This document shows, piece after piece, positions 36,315-45,492 of a stretch of 64,000 nt of DNA. The stretch spans positions 1 to 64,000 of the forward strand of contig NZ_SJOH01000014.1 of the NCBI RefSeq assembly GCF_004331285.1, given 5' to 3'. The notes beneath the pieces were generated by a model that saw only the letters and a program-made list of their open reading frames with translations, was not told the origin of the DNA and searched no databases. Origin of the DNA: Acinetobacter sp. ANC 3781. Lineage in GTDB: Bacteria; Pseudomonadota; Gammaproteobacteria; Pseudomonadales; Moraxellaceae. A program made the translations under genes and the position numbers. Positions within the stretch are counted from its first letter, which is position 1, and each line of letters starts with the position of its first letter.

Positions 36315-36902
36315 ATGCCAAAACTGAAAATCGCACTGATTGATGACCATCAGGAACGTGCCAATTATATAAAAGCCTCTCTGATCGAGCACAATTTCGA
36401 GGTTGTCGCCTGCCTGACCATTGACCATTTAAGCATGTTCCGTTTAGAACAATTGCATGCCGACGTGATATTGCTGGATATGGACCATCCACATCGTGAC
36501 ATTATTGAAAGCTGTGTCAGCCAGTTCGATTTGCCAACGGTGTTATTTACCAAAAATAGCCATAAAGACACCATTAAAAGTGCCATTGATGCCGGGGTAA
36601 CCGCTTATATCGTCGACGGTATTGACCCATCTAAACTGGAAAGTATTTTAGAAATTTCAATTGAACAGTTTAAAAAGCATAAAAAATTACTCGGTGATCT
36701 GGAAGAAACCAAAAATAAACTGGCTGACCGTAAAGATGTCGAAAAAGCCAAAGTACTGATGATGCAATTGCATTCACTCAGTGAAGATCAGGCTTTTCAA
36801 TTACTGCGTAAAAATGCCATGAGTCATCGCATGACCATTGGAGAAATGGCACGGCGTTTATTGGATGCCCAACAACTATTACAAAACCAACTCAGGGATT
36901 AA
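36315..36902 (+). CDS. nasT: NasT-like ANTAR response regulator
   Basis: A 195-residue RNA-binding antiterminator. A receiver-like domain (KIALIDDHQERAN, presumed phospho-site Asp in VILLDMDHPH) precedes an ANTAR domain (about 130-190, with DRKDVEKAKVLMMQLHSLSE and DQAFQLLRKNAMS). NasT relatives bind paired hexaloop hairpins in nitrate-gene leaders, and such a leader lies upstream of the divergent transporter gene. The ATG at 36315 is preferred; a TTG at 36291 is in frame but overlaps a CAGGC/GCCTG hairpin. It is 3 bp before nasS. Confidence 0.88.
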   Translation: MPKLKIALIDDHQERANYIKASLIEHNFEVVACLTIDHLSMFRLEQLHADVILLDMDHPHRDIIESCVSQFDLPTVLFTKNSHKDTIKSAIDAGVTAYIVDGIDPSKLESILEISIEQFKKHKKLLGDLEETKNKLADRKDVEKAKVLMMQLHSLSEDQAFQLLRKNAMSHRMTIGEMARRLLDAQQLLQNQLRD

Positions 36903-36905
36903 GCC

Positions 36906-37895
36906 ATGACAGATTTAGAAAAAACTCAAATTCAGATCGGCTATATTCCCTTGCTTGACTGTGTGGCCATTCTTTGGGCCAAACAGCGCGGCTTCTTCGA
37001 TGAGCTTGGTCTGGATATTACTTTAGTCAAGGAAGCTTCATGGGCAAGTTTAAGAGACCGATTGGCTTTTGGTTTTTTAGATGCAGCCCATTGCCTGTCT
37101 GCCATGCTTCCTGCTGCCGCTCTGGGTGAAGACCAGCTTGGTATTCCCCTGCAAACGGCTTTGGTGTTAAGTCATAACCGTGCCTTTATCAGTTTGAATC
37201 AAAAATTATGTTTTGACCTGCAGATTTCCCCTCCAGATAATGCCCAACAATCGGCACAAAAATTAGTTACTGCGATTCAACAGCAAAAAAACATTCAACT
37301 GGCGCATGTATTTAAACAGTCGATTCATCATTATTGTTTAAGAGAATGGCTGGCACTTGCAGACCGTGATGTTGCACAGAACATCAAACTCGCGATACTT
37401 CCACCGCCTTATATGGTCGAAGCTTTAAGCAATCATGTGATTGACGGTTTTTGTGTCGGTGAGCCATGGAATACTCAAGGTGAATTGCTGGGAATCAGCC
37501 AGATTGTGGCATCCAGTCAGGATATTATTCCTCAAGTGGCGGATAAGGTTTTAGCGATCACTGCTGACTGGGCAGAACAGCATCCCAACACCCATCTTGC
37601 CTTAACCCAAGCCATTCAAAAAGCGCAACAGGAACTGAAAGATCTCGAGGATTATACGCAAGTCTGGCAAATGCTGATGGACTTAAATATTGTGCAGTTT
37701 CAATGTTCAGACAACATTCATGTGCAAAAATTCCACTCCATTCAAAATATTATCCGTAATTTTATCAATGAATCATCTCAACCTAAAGCAGAAGACTTTA
37801 AATGGCTGATTCAGCAAATGGTTAAATGGGATCAAATCAGTATCAGCGAAGCACTTATTGAAAAAATCAGCCAAAACTGCATTTTATCGTTTTAA
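36906..37895 (+). CDS. nasS: NasS-like cytoplasmic nitrate sensor (NrtA/CmpA fold)
   Basis: A 329-residue protein of the nitrate-binding NrtA type. IQIGYIPLLDCVAILWAKQRGFF opens the fold, and VIDGFCVGEPWNTQG is a later landmark. It has no signal peptide, unlike transporter binding proteins, so it should act in the cytoplasm. In known systems NasS holds NasT inactive and releases it on binding nitrate or nitrite. The position directly after nasT supports that role. Confidence 0.87.
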   Translation: MTDLEKTQIQIGYIPLLDCVAILWAKQRGFFDELGLDITLVKEASWASLRDRLAFGFLDAAHCLSAMLPAAALGEDQLGIPLQTALVLSHNRAFISLNQKLCFDLQISPPDNAQQSAQKLVTAIQQQKNIQLAHVFKQSIHHYCLREWLALADRDVAQNIKLAILPPPYMVEALSNHVIDGFCVGEPWNTQGELLGISQIVASSQDIIPQVADKVLAITADWAEQHPNTHLALTQAIQKAQQELKDLEDYTQVWQMLMDLNIVQFQCSDNIHVQKFHSIQNIIRNFINESSQPKAEDFKWLIQQMVKWDQISISEALIEKISQNCILSF

Positions 37896-38386
37896 TAATT
37901 AATTGATGTTATGCGTCCATACAAAATATGAGAAAGAATTGAACGTCCAACGCTGTTTGATACGCAATAAAGATTTTTTTGTCCTGCTGACTCAAAATAT
38001 ATAAGGATCTTTATCCTCTTAAAATAGTATGACAGCGCCTATACCATGCACTTAAATGCCTGCTTCATTTATAAGGCCCGATTGTATTTATTAAAAAAAT
38101 GAGCACTTAATTTACAAATGGATATTAATCTTGAACGCAAGATTCAGTGAGTCATGTTAAAGATAAAAGGGGGATTTTATTTATCGCACTAGCTTCAGTG
38201 ATTAAAATTCAATCATTCTCCTGAGCCAAGAATTAAAATCATAATCTTAGGATCTAAATCATTAATTTGCTGATATTTATTCAGTCAATCGATTTCTATC
38301 TTTTATTTTTTGTTCTGCTGATTTCCACAATTTTTCTCCACATTTTTACGTTATCTTACCTAAAATTACATTCGGAACATCAAATA
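37896..38386 (+). promoter_or_regulatory. Upstream region of the TonB-dependent receptor gene
   Basis: A 491-bp AT-rich gap. It holds a perfect inverted repeat AATCTTG-AACG-CAAGATT at 38127-38144 and a smaller one AGGAT-CTTT-ATCCT at 38004-38017. I do not see a convincing Fur box. A frame open from a TTG at 38267 joins the receptor but reads as an unrelated hydrophobic extension and is not counted. Confidence 0.4.
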
Positions 38387-40459
38387 ATGAAACGCATACA
38401 ACCGCGTTGGCAATTAAGCACCTTAAGCTGTGCATTGTTTACTGTTATTTCCCCAACTTGGGCTGCTGATACCATTACAAATACAACAGACAGCGCTACT
38501 AACCAAACTGCTCCAGTACAAACTTTGGCAACTTTAAAGTTTGAAGCAACCCCGAAAATGACAAAAGATCCTGATATCAGTGCAGTTGCGAAAACTATTG
38601 TTACTCGCGAAGAAATGCTGCAATTTGGCGATCAGTCGGTAAATGATGCCTTACGTCGTGCAGCTGGTTTTCAAATGCCGACACCCGGCCAAGGTCCACG
38701 TGGGGGTGGCGGTGCCTCAGGTATGCGTTTCCGTGGTGGTGGCGCCCCGGTATTCTTAATCAATGGTGAACCTGTACAAGGCGGTCCACGTGGTGGAATG
38801 TCTGTCGTCGACAGCATTACTCCCGACATGATTGAGCGTATTGAAATCACCAAACAGCCAAGTGTCGCCCAAGCTTCCGTCTCTTCCTCTGCCGTGATTA
38901 ATATTATTTTAAAGGAACCGATAAATAATGCAGGCTTAGGCGGCAATGTCCGTGTCGGATATGGCTTGGCAAAATCAGATCAAAAAGAAGAACAACGTAA
39001 AAATATTAGCGTTCAACTCGATGGACGTGATAGTCCATGGTTATATAGTCTTTCTGCCAATCAAATGTGGAATGACACCACATCGATTACACAGACCCAA
39101 ACCAGTACCGAAACACGTGAGCAAAAACGTACGACTGAACGCAAGTCACAAATGCTGGCGCCACGGGTTGAATACGAGTTGGATGATCAGCAAAAATTGG
39201 TTGCAGAATTGTTCTATCGGAATAACGAAAGTGATGGTGTTCGTGACGACCAGTTTCAGCATGACAAAAATGACAGCATCCGCTTAAACACCCGTTATGA
39301 ACGTAAAGACAAGGGCAATTCTGACAAGATTCGCCTGTCTGTCGAACAACAGAATGAAACAGAATCGACGGAGTCATCACTCTTCAACACTTATACCGAT
39401 GAAACGGTCAATGAATATGGTATTGCCTATGATGGTGTTCGAAAGTTCAATGAAACTCGTCAACTTAAATTTGGCGCAGCTGCACATAGCAATGAACTGG
39501 AAAGCAATGTCAGCCAGAGTTTAGACGAACAGCAATACGCATTATATGCGGAAGGTAGCTGGAAATTTACTGATCGCCAAACGGTGACTTTGGGTGCACG
39601 TCAGGAATGGATTAACCGTTCGGGCTTAGTTGAATATAGCGACCACCACTTCAGTCCTGTTCTGGCACATCGTTTTGACTTTGACGATACCTGGTCATTA
39701 CAAACCAATATCAGCCAGGCTTTCCGTAGTCCTAAGGCAGACCGTTTATTACCCACAGTTTCCATTTCTACCGATAGCGATGCCGGCAGTTTGAATAATC
39801 CAGATCGCGGTGGTAATCCAGATTTGCGTCCTGAAAAAATCACTGCATTTGAATCGACACTGGGTTACAACACCCCGGCAGGTGGGATCAATATTACGGC
39901 CTACCAACGTGAAATTGATGACTACATTGAAAAAGTAATTCGCCAGGAAGGTACGCGCTTTGTAGAACGCCCACAAAACCAGAACAATGCCACCACTTAT
40001 GGTGTTGAAATTACTGGACGCTATGCATTGAAACAAACTGCAAATGGTCATTCATTTATGTTGAATGGGCAACTGTCTACGGTACGTGCCAAAGTGGAAG
40101 ATGAAAACCATCAGGAACGTCTGGTGAGTGATGTTGCTCCCTATACTGCAAGTACCGGTCTATCTTATAACTATCAGCCTTGGCGCATTTCAACCAGTGT
40201 CAACCTGAACTATATTCCAGAATTTACCCGTGCTCTGGATAACCAACCTTATGAGCGTACCAGCAATGAACGTGTCAACATGGATATCAGCATTACCAAA
40301 CGCTTTACCGATGGCTGGGCAACCACACTCAATGCACGCAATATTCTCAGCACAGATTATAAAGAACGCCTCACCAGTCAGGCCAATGGCAGCCTTTATG
40401 AATCACGTGTGAATCAAGCAATTCCCAGTGTATTAATGAGTCTGGAAAAGAAATTCTAA
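38387..40459 (+). CDS. TonB-dependent outer membrane receptor
   Basis: A 690-residue outer-membrane receptor for a siderophore or other large ligand. A signal peptide (about 1-28, ending SPTWAA) is followed by a plug domain (VTREEMLQFGDQSVNDALRRAAGFQ, DMIERIEITKQPS) and a 22-strand-type barrel ending LMSLEKKF, with a terminal Phe. The plug contains an unusual Gly/Arg/Pro-rich loop (GQGPRGGGGASGMRFRGGG). I take the ATG at 38387 because the signal peptide then starts normally. The ligand cannot be named; no tonB, exbB or siderophore genes are adjacent. Confidence 0.9.
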   Translation: MKRIQPRWQLSTLSCALFTVISPTWAADTITNTTDSATNQTAPVQTLATLKFEATPKMTKDPDISAVAKTIVTREEMLQFGDQSVNDALRRAAGFQMPTPGQGPRGGGGASGMRFRGGGAPVFLINGEPVQGGPRGGMSVVDSITPDMIERIEITKQPSVAQASVSSSAVINIILKEPINNAGLGGNVRVGYGLAKSDQKEEQRKNISVQLDGRDSPWLYSLSANQMWNDTTSITQTQTSTETREQKRTTERKSQMLAPRVEYELDDQQKLVAELFYRNNESDGVRDDQFQHDKNDSIRLNTRYERKDKGNSDKIRLSVEQQNETESTESSLFNTYTDETVNEYGIAYDGVRKFNETRQLKFGAAAHSNELESNVSQSLDEQQYALYAEGSWKFTDRQTVTLGARQEWINRSGLVEYSDHHFSPVLAHRFDFDDTWSLQTNISQAFRSPKADRLLPTVSISTDSDAGSLNNPDRGGNPDLRPEKITAFESTLGYNTPAGGINITAYQREIDDYIEKVIRQEGTRFVERPQNQNNATTYGVEITGRYALKQTANGHSFMLNGQLSTVRAKVEDENHQERLVSDVAPYTASTGLSYNYQPWRISTSVNLNYIPEFTRALDNQPYERTSNERVNMDISITKRFTDGWATTLNARNILSTDYKERLTSQANGSLYESRVNQAIPSVLMSLEKKF

Positions 40460-40464
40460 AAATA

Positions 40465-40490
40465 AAAACCGGTGCTCATGCACCGGTTTT
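40465..40490 (+). terminator. Terminator after the TonB receptor gene
   Basis: AAAACCGGTGC-TCAT-GCACCGGTTTT, an 11-bp perfect stem, begins six bases after the stop codon. Confidence 0.88.
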
Positions 40491-40560
40491 CCTCATCAAC
40501 ATCCGTGCAGTCAATCATTTGTATTTAAAAAGATTCTGCTTGCTACTAAAAAATTTGACT

Positions 40561-40845
40561 TCATTTTTTAAATTGCAAATCTTTGAGTAAACTGGCAATA
40601 CGTAAGGTATGCTGCCTATTGCCTCTTTTTTCCATGATTTTATTTTCGACCCGCCATAAATATTCAAAAATCTCTGATTCATCTGCCTTGTCACAAATCA
40701 TCATAAAGAGTTTAGGTAAATAATCTTCATATTCGTCACGCATCGAAGGAATACTACGAATTCCTAAAGGATCCCATTCTTTAAGTAGAATTTTATGGAT
40801 TGCATGTAATAATAATGTGGCATCATTCGTATGTTCGACTTTCAT
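40561..40845 (-). CDS. Small hypothetical protein, DUF1871-like
   Basis: A 94-residue soluble protein. The block LHAIHKILLKEWDPLGI and DEYEDYLPKLFMMI resemble the DUF1871 family, small helical proteins sometimes found near toxin or immunity genes. No toxin gene is adjacent. A strong Shine-Dalgarno GGGAGG lies just before the ATG. It stands alone between a receptor terminator and a long gap. Function unknown. Confidence 0.75.
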   Translation of the reverse strand: MKVEHTNDATLLLHAIHKILLKEWDPLGIRSIPSMRDEYEDYLPKLFMMICDKADESEIFEYLWRVENKIMEKRGNRQHTLRIASLLKDLQFKK

Positions 40846-41370
40846 TAAACCTCCCCCATCCTTAGGAATTTAATATAAAAATCATATAAATTGACTATAA
40901 TTTACTCTCAACAATATTATCAAGTATTTTTAACTATATCTTCCAACTTGCTTTTATAAAGTTTTAAATTCCTTTACCCCATGAAAAACACTAACTTTTG
41001 AATTTTCAATTTGCAAAAACATTGATTATTCAATAGATAACATAAATAATTTATTTACCAAATAGAAAATTATATTTTTATTAAAACAATACCTTTAGCT
41101 CTATGCATTAATCAGAAAATCACCACCTTAAAACGAACTTACATTTTTGGTTATCAAATTCCGTCTAAACCCTCCCGGTTTATCTTGTACATTTATATAA
41201 AAAATATGCTTTAAGTTCTGATTAAATAATTAAACCCAAAAAATAATAAAAATTCAATTACTTAAAAGGGTAGGTGTTTGGTAGGTAGGATTTTTATCCT
41301 GTTCCTTTGATACTCAATTCACGGTGAGGGTCACCGATAACAACATACCAATGGTAGAAGGAATCGCACC
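40846..41370 (+). promoter_or_regulatory. Upstream region of the iron alcohol dehydrogenase gene
   Basis: A 525-bp, very AT-rich gap with no coding signal. Near the gene lie GGTAGGT repeats (about 41270-41287), the palindrome AGGAT-TTTT-ATCCT (41287-41300) and the perfect inverted repeat CGGTGA-GGG-TCACCG (41322-41336). These are candidate regulator sites. The Shine-Dalgarno GAAGGAA lies about eight bases before the ATG. Confidence 0.4.
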
Positions 41371-42585
41371 ATGGCTTTTAAAAATATTGCAGATCAAACG
41401 AACGGTTTTTATATTCCCTGTGTTTCTCTTTTTGGTCCAGGCTGTGCCAAAGAAATTGGTGCTAAAGCACAAAATTTAGGTGCTAAAAAAGCCCTGATTG
41501 TGACAGATGCAGGTCTTTTTAAATTTGGTGTCGCAGATACCATTTCAGCTTATTTAAAAGATGCCGGCGTAGATAGTCACATTTTCCCGGGTGCAGAACC
41601 AAATCCCACCGATATTAACGTACATAACGGCGTACAAGCCTATAACGACCATGCTTGTGATTTCATTGTCTCTTTAGGCGGTGGCTCATCGCATGACTGT
41701 GCCAAAGGTATAGGCTTAGTCACAGCGGGCGGTGGTCATATTCGTGACTACGAAGGGATTGATAAAAGCACAGTACCAATGACACCATTGATCGCTATCA
41801 ATACCACAGCAGGTACAGCGTCTGAAATGACGCGCTTCTGTATTATTACCAATACCGATACCCATGTAAAAATGGCGATTGTAGACTGGCGTTGTACTCC
41901 ATTGATTGCCATTGATGATCCTAAACTGATGGTTGCTAAGCCTGCCAGCTTAACCGCAGCAACAGGCATGGATGCATTGACACACGCTGTTGAAGCTTAT
42001 GTATCGACAGCAGCCAATCCAATTACCGATGCTTGTGCTGAAAAAGCCATTAGCATGATTAGTGAATGGCTTAGCCCTGCTGTTGCCAATGGTGAAAACC
42101 TTGAAGCACGTGATGCGATGAGCTATGCACAATATCTGGCTGGAATGGCATTCAACAATGCATCTTTAGGTTATGTACATGCCATGGCACATCAACTTGG
42201 CGGTTTTTACAATCTACCCCACGGCGTATGTAATGCGATTTTACTTCCGCATGTATGTGAATTTAACCTGATTGCTTGTCCTGATCGTTATGCCAAAATT
42301 GCACAGTTAATGGGTATAAATACTGCTGGACTGACCGTAACCGAAGCAGCTTATGCAGCTATTGATGCAATTCGTGAATTATCAGCATCGATTGGTATTC
42401 CCTCAAGTTTGTCGGAACTTGGTGTGAAAGAGCAAGATCTTCATGTGATGTCTGAAAATGCACAAAAAGATGCCTGTATGTTAACCAACCCACGCAAAGC
42501 AACCCATGATCAAGTGGTGAATATTTTTAAAGCCGCGTTAAAGGCAAATGCTCAAGTGGTCGATATTTTTAAAGCAGCGGTGTAA
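41371..42585 (+). CDS. Iron-containing alcohol dehydrogenase
   Basis: A 404-residue group III alcohol dehydrogenase, expected to be NAD-dependent. The nucleotide motif GGGSSHDCAKGIG and the iron-site stretches MDALTHAVEAY and GYVHAMAHQLGGFYNLPHG are intact. The family ends near residue 385; here the last part repeats itself (QVVNIFKAAL then QVVDIFKAAV) owing to a 42-bp period duplication at the 3' end. With the aldehyde dehydrogenase at 45493 it could oxidise ethanol or another primary alcohol to the acid. Confidence 0.92.
   Translation: MAFKNIADQTNGFYIPCVSLFGPGCAKEIGAKAQNLGAKKALIVTDAGLFKFGVADTISAYLKDAGVDSHIFPGAEPNPTDINVHNGVQAYNDHACDFIVSLGGGSSHDCAKGIGLVTAGGGHIRDYEGIDKSTVPMTPLIAINTTAGTASEMTRFCIITNTDTHVKMAIVDWRCTPLIAIDDPKLMVAKPASLTAATGMDALTHAVEAYVSTAANPITDACAEKAISMISEWLSPAVANGENLEARDAMSYAQYLAGMAFNNASLGYVHAMAHQLGGFYNLPHGVCNAILLPHVCEFNLIACPDRYAKIAQLMGINTAGLTVTEAAYAAIDAIRELSASIGIPSSLSELGVKEQDLHVMSENAQKDACMLTNPRKATHDQVVNIFKAALKANAQVVDIFKAAV
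42510..42579 (+). repeat. Imperfect tandem duplication at the alcohol dehydrogenase 3' end
   Basis: TCAAGTGGTGAATATTTTT at 42510 and TCAAGTGGTCGATATTTTT at 42552 begin two near-identical 28-bp units with a period of 42 bp. The second unit extends the protein by 14 residues. Confidence 0.85.
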
Positions 42586-42629
42586 AACGTCCATGTAAGT
42601 CCTCTCTTCCAATCTCTGACTTACATTTC

Positions 42630-42685
42630 GGGCAATCTAAACTCTATTTTCTTAAAGAGGTGGAAATTTAGATTGCCCTTTTTTT
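42630..42685 (+). terminator. Terminator after the alcohol dehydrogenase gene
   Basis: GGGCAATCTAAA (42630-42641) pairs with TTTAGATTGCCC (42667-42678) and is followed by about eight T. Confidence 0.88.
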
Positions 42686-42756
42686 ATTAGTAATCTTAAA
42701 GTTATTTGACAAATCACTGCTCATCATGAAGGATAAAAGAAAATTGATAATTCCAA

Positions 42757-43737
42757 ATGAGCACAATAATGACAGAACAGACAATTGAACCGCTTTATCA
42801 AGTTGATATCTTAGGTTCAGGCTATGAACAAGCCACCTTAAATTTCCCTGATGATTATGAAGGTCAAGTTATAGCTACATTGGTGCGTAAAAAAGCAGCG
42901 CAAACAACCAACAAGGCTGTTTTATATATTCATGGCTTTATCGACTATTTTTTCCAAACCGAAATGGCCGAACAGTTTAATCAGCATGGCTTTAACTTTT
43001 ATGCACTCGACTTACGTAAATACGGTCGCTCTCACCTTCCCCATCAAAAATATTATAACGTACGTGAGATTGCTGAATACGACGCTGAAATCAGCCAAGC
43101 CTTAGACATTATTGGCGCAGAAGATCATGAGGCTATTTTACTATGCGGACATTCGACTGGCGGTCTCACCACGACTTTATATGCAGCGCATCATCCGGAT
43201 CATCCTTTAATTAAAGCATTGTGGGTCAATAGCCCTTTTTACGATTTCAACATGAATCCAATCAAGAAAAAACTGGGCCTGCCCAATATAAGCCGTGTCG
43301 GTAAAATTTGTCCAGATTTAGAATTCCCCAGTCAACTGAATAAATGGTATGTGACCAGTTTGCACAAAAGCTTAAAAGGAGAATGGGACTTTAATCTTGA
43401 ATGGAAAAAAGCCACTTATCCTTTGGTTCGTTTAAGTTTTATACGGGCAATTTTTGAAGCGCAAAAGGAAATTCATCGAGGCGTGACCTTAAAAGTCCCT
43501 GCCTTAGTGATGCATTCAGATCAAACTAAAAATCCAAAAAAATGGCATAAATATGCACAAAGTAGTGATTTGATTTTGGACGTAAAACATATTGATAAAT
43601 ATGCTAAAAAAATTAACGGTGATGTCACCATCTGCGAAATAAAAAATGGCTTGCATGACTTGGTGCTGTCGGAAAAATCGGTGCGCGAAAATGTCTATCA
43701 ACAGCTATTTGAATGGTTAGCATTAAAAGGTTTCTAA
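42757..43737 (+). CDS. Alpha/beta hydrolase (lysophospholipase / monoacylglycerol lipase-like)
   Basis: A 326-residue soluble hydrolase. The nucleophile elbow is GHSTGG (Ser), the oxyanion region LYIHGFIDYFFQ, and the catalytic His lies in KNGLHDLVLSE near the C-terminus. It resembles COG2267 serine hydrolases acting on lipid esters. It has its own upstream gap and terminator separation, so it is probably monocistronic. Substrate not determined. Confidence 0.85.
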   Translation: MSTIMTEQTIEPLYQVDILGSGYEQATLNFPDDYEGQVIATLVRKKAAQTTNKAVLYIHGFIDYFFQTEMAEQFNQHGFNFYALDLRKYGRSHLPHQKYYNVREIAEYDAEISQALDIIGAEDHEAILLCGHSTGGLTTTLYAAHHPDHPLIKALWVNSPFYDFNMNPIKKKLGLPNISRVGKICPDLEFPSQLNKWYVTSLHKSLKGEWDFNLEWKKATYPLVRLSFIRAIFEAQKEIHRGVTLKVPALVMHSDQTKNPKKWHKYAQSSDLILDVKHIDKYAKKINGDVTICEIKNGLHDLVLSEKSVRENVYQQLFEWLALKGF

Positions 43738-44107
43738 AAGACTTCTTTTCATAAATCATTTTTTAAAGACTACCAATAAATTGTAAAGTCAAAATCAAAA
43801 ATGGATTTTAATAGGTATGGGTTTTATGAATGTGGCATGCATGCCCCACGGTTCCTATTCCTTGCGCTGCATTTTAAAGCAGTGCTTAAAACTGACTCAG
43901 AATGTTGGGTGTGCGAAACAAAAGGTTTTTCTTGCGAACTCAAAATATATTTTGATGTTCTCATTTTGACCTTTCAAAAGTAGAAATATTGCCTATACAA
44001 AGGTATAAAAATTAAATCAGTCAAATGCGGCAATGACGATTTTATAAAACCTAATATTGAACAATTTTTTATTTATGAAAGAGATCTAAAGAAAAGCGCT
44101 ATAAGCC
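43738..44107. other. Gap between hydrolase and GAF regulator genes, mostly repeat
   Basis: A 370-bp non-coding gap. The middle is repeat copy B (43828-43998). A 60-codon frame at 43801-43983 lies inside the repeat and is not a credible gene. I see no clear terminator for either convergent gene. Confidence 0.6.
43828..43998. repeat. Intergenic repeat, copy B
   Basis: Begins GTGGCATGCATGCC (compare GTGGCATGGATGCC in copy A) and ends ATTTTGACCTTTCAAAAGTA followed by ATTGCCTA (compare the TTTCAAAAGTA ... TGCCTA end of copy A). It also shares GCGAAACAAA..GTTTTT. The inner part differs from copy A. Confidence 0.6.
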
Positions 44108-45289
44108 TTAGCCATCTTGATACTTTAATAAGGTTTGATGCACAGGATGCGTCTTGGGCATCAATTCAATCAGACGTTCCACTGCATCAATCGCTTCAGG
44201 AAAACGTGCCACGTGCTTAAGCAAAACATCCGTTTCATTAGCTTTAAAAATGGCATCACTTAAACGTGACTCTAGACAATCTCGCCAAGCACATAAAAAA
44301 GGACTTTCAGTTTTTGCCAAAAAAACGCCCGTACACAATTTTAAGGCGGAATCGATATATCCGGCATCTAAAGATTGCTCGGTGAGTAAAAAATCAGCTT
44401 CAACGTGCGCCAGTAAACGGTAAGGTCTGGAACCGAGCATTCCGCCTAAAATATCGCGTAATTGTGACATTTCTGCTTTTAAAGTGCCCATGCTGACTTT
44501 ACGCTCCCCATATAAGGCTTGATGCAAAGTATCCAAACTTAAGCCTTGCGGACATAGTGCCAAAATAGTCAAAATTTCAATTTGCCGTGGGGTGAGCACC
44601 AAAACTTTGCCATTGAACATTACTTGCGGCACGGAAAAAGCCCGAACAAACAAGCGCTGCTTTTGATATTCCAGTAATGCAGATTGAATAATTGAGGCGC
44701 AGCGTTCAGCCGCCAGCAAACCCAAACTATTGTGTTTTTGCCAAGTGGTGGAAAGATCAATCACTCCAAGCACCTGTTTCGAATAAGGATCAATAATGGG
44801 AGCTGCATAACAGACCCAATCATGAATAGACGACATGTAATGCTCATTGGAAAATACACAACTCGATTGTTGGGTTTTTAAAGAAAGTGCTAGAGCATTG
44901 GTTCCGACCAGTTCTTCGCGCCATTGCCCGCCTTCAATAAAGTGCACACTTTCTGCTGCACTTTGCATTTGTGGACTCGATGCTGTCCAAATAATAGTGC
45001 TGCCGATATCGCCTACCGCCAGTACCATGGAAGATTGTTCTGCAATATGTTTTAAATCTTGTGCACAATATTGCAATGCATGTTCCAAAGCCGTGGGGTA
45101 AGTTTCTTTTTGTAAATGAACCAACGGCGCAGCTGCGCGATCTTTGGGAATTTCAGCAGAAGTTGAGCGTTGCCAAGAACTGGCAATACTTTGCCCGAGC
45201 TGTTCTGCATGTAAGGGAGAAAGACTGCTACTTTGTCTAAAATGCTCAATTTTCTGTCTTTTCTGGATCAAACTTTGTTTATTCATCAT
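44108..45289 (-). CDS. GAF-domain regulator with winged-helix output (AcoR-like sensor half)
   Basis: A 393-residue regulator. Residues about 60-215 are an AcoR-type GAF domain (EELVGTNALALSL, PIIDPYSKQVLGVIDLS). Sigma-54 activators of this kind carry an AAA+ domain, but none is present. About 232-300 is a winged helix (VLTPRQIEILTILALCPQG), followed by a helical end. It lies between an alcohol dehydrogenase and an aldehyde dehydrogenase gene and is divergent from the latter, so it probably senses an alcohol or aldehyde and controls both. That role is inferred from position. Confidence 0.82.
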   Translation of the reverse strand: MMNKQSLIQKRQKIEHFRQSSSLSPLHAEQLGQSIASSWQRSTSAEIPKDRAAAPLVHLQKETYPTALEHALQYCAQDLKHIAEQSSMVLAVGDIGSTIIWTASSPQMQSAAESVHFIEGGQWREELVGTNALALSLKTQQSSCVFSNEHYMSSIHDWVCYAAPIIDPYSKQVLGVIDLSTTWQKHNSLGLLAAERCASIIQSALLEYQKQRLFVRAFSVPQVMFNGKVLVLTPRQIEILTILALCPQGLSLDTLHQALYGERKVSMGTLKAEMSQLRDILGGMLGSRPYRLLAHVEADFLLTEQSLDAGYIDSALKLCTGVFLAKTESPFLCAWRDCLESRLSDAIFKANETDVLLKHVARFPEAIDAVERLIELMPKTHPVHQTLLKYQDG

Positions 45290-45492
45290 TCCTTATTCTC
45301 ACAACAATTCATGATTTACATCCACTGTAATAGCTATTCTTGTAAGCCTGATTGAAAAGATTGTAAACCTTCTTGTCTCCAACCTTTCTCCAACCTTATT
45401 CCATGTATGCTAATTAAATAATGTACAAAAGTACCTTATACCAAAGCTGTAGATGCGGTTTAAAACACTAAAATAAGCAAAGGAAAATTCAT
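45290..45492 (+). promoter_or_regulatory. Divergent GAF regulator / aldehyde dehydrogenase control region
   Basis: A 203-bp gap. A perfect tandem 11-bp repeat TCTCCAACCTT occupies 45376-45386 and 45387-45397, one helical turn apart, a plausible binding site for the adjacent regulator. AAAGGAAAA precedes the aldehyde dehydrogenase ATG. Confidence 0.5.

Noticed and set aside
38267..38386. Hydrophobic N-terminal extension of the TonB receptor
   Set aside because: It needs a TTG start and would place a second hydrophobic segment before a normal signal peptide.
41230..41370. Sigma-54 promoter for the alcohol dehydrogenase gene
   Set aside because: No GG-N10-GC pair fits, and the nearby regulator lacks an AAA+ domain.
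43801..43983. 60-codon frame
   Set aside because: It lies wholly inside intergenic repeat copy B and has no ribosome site.
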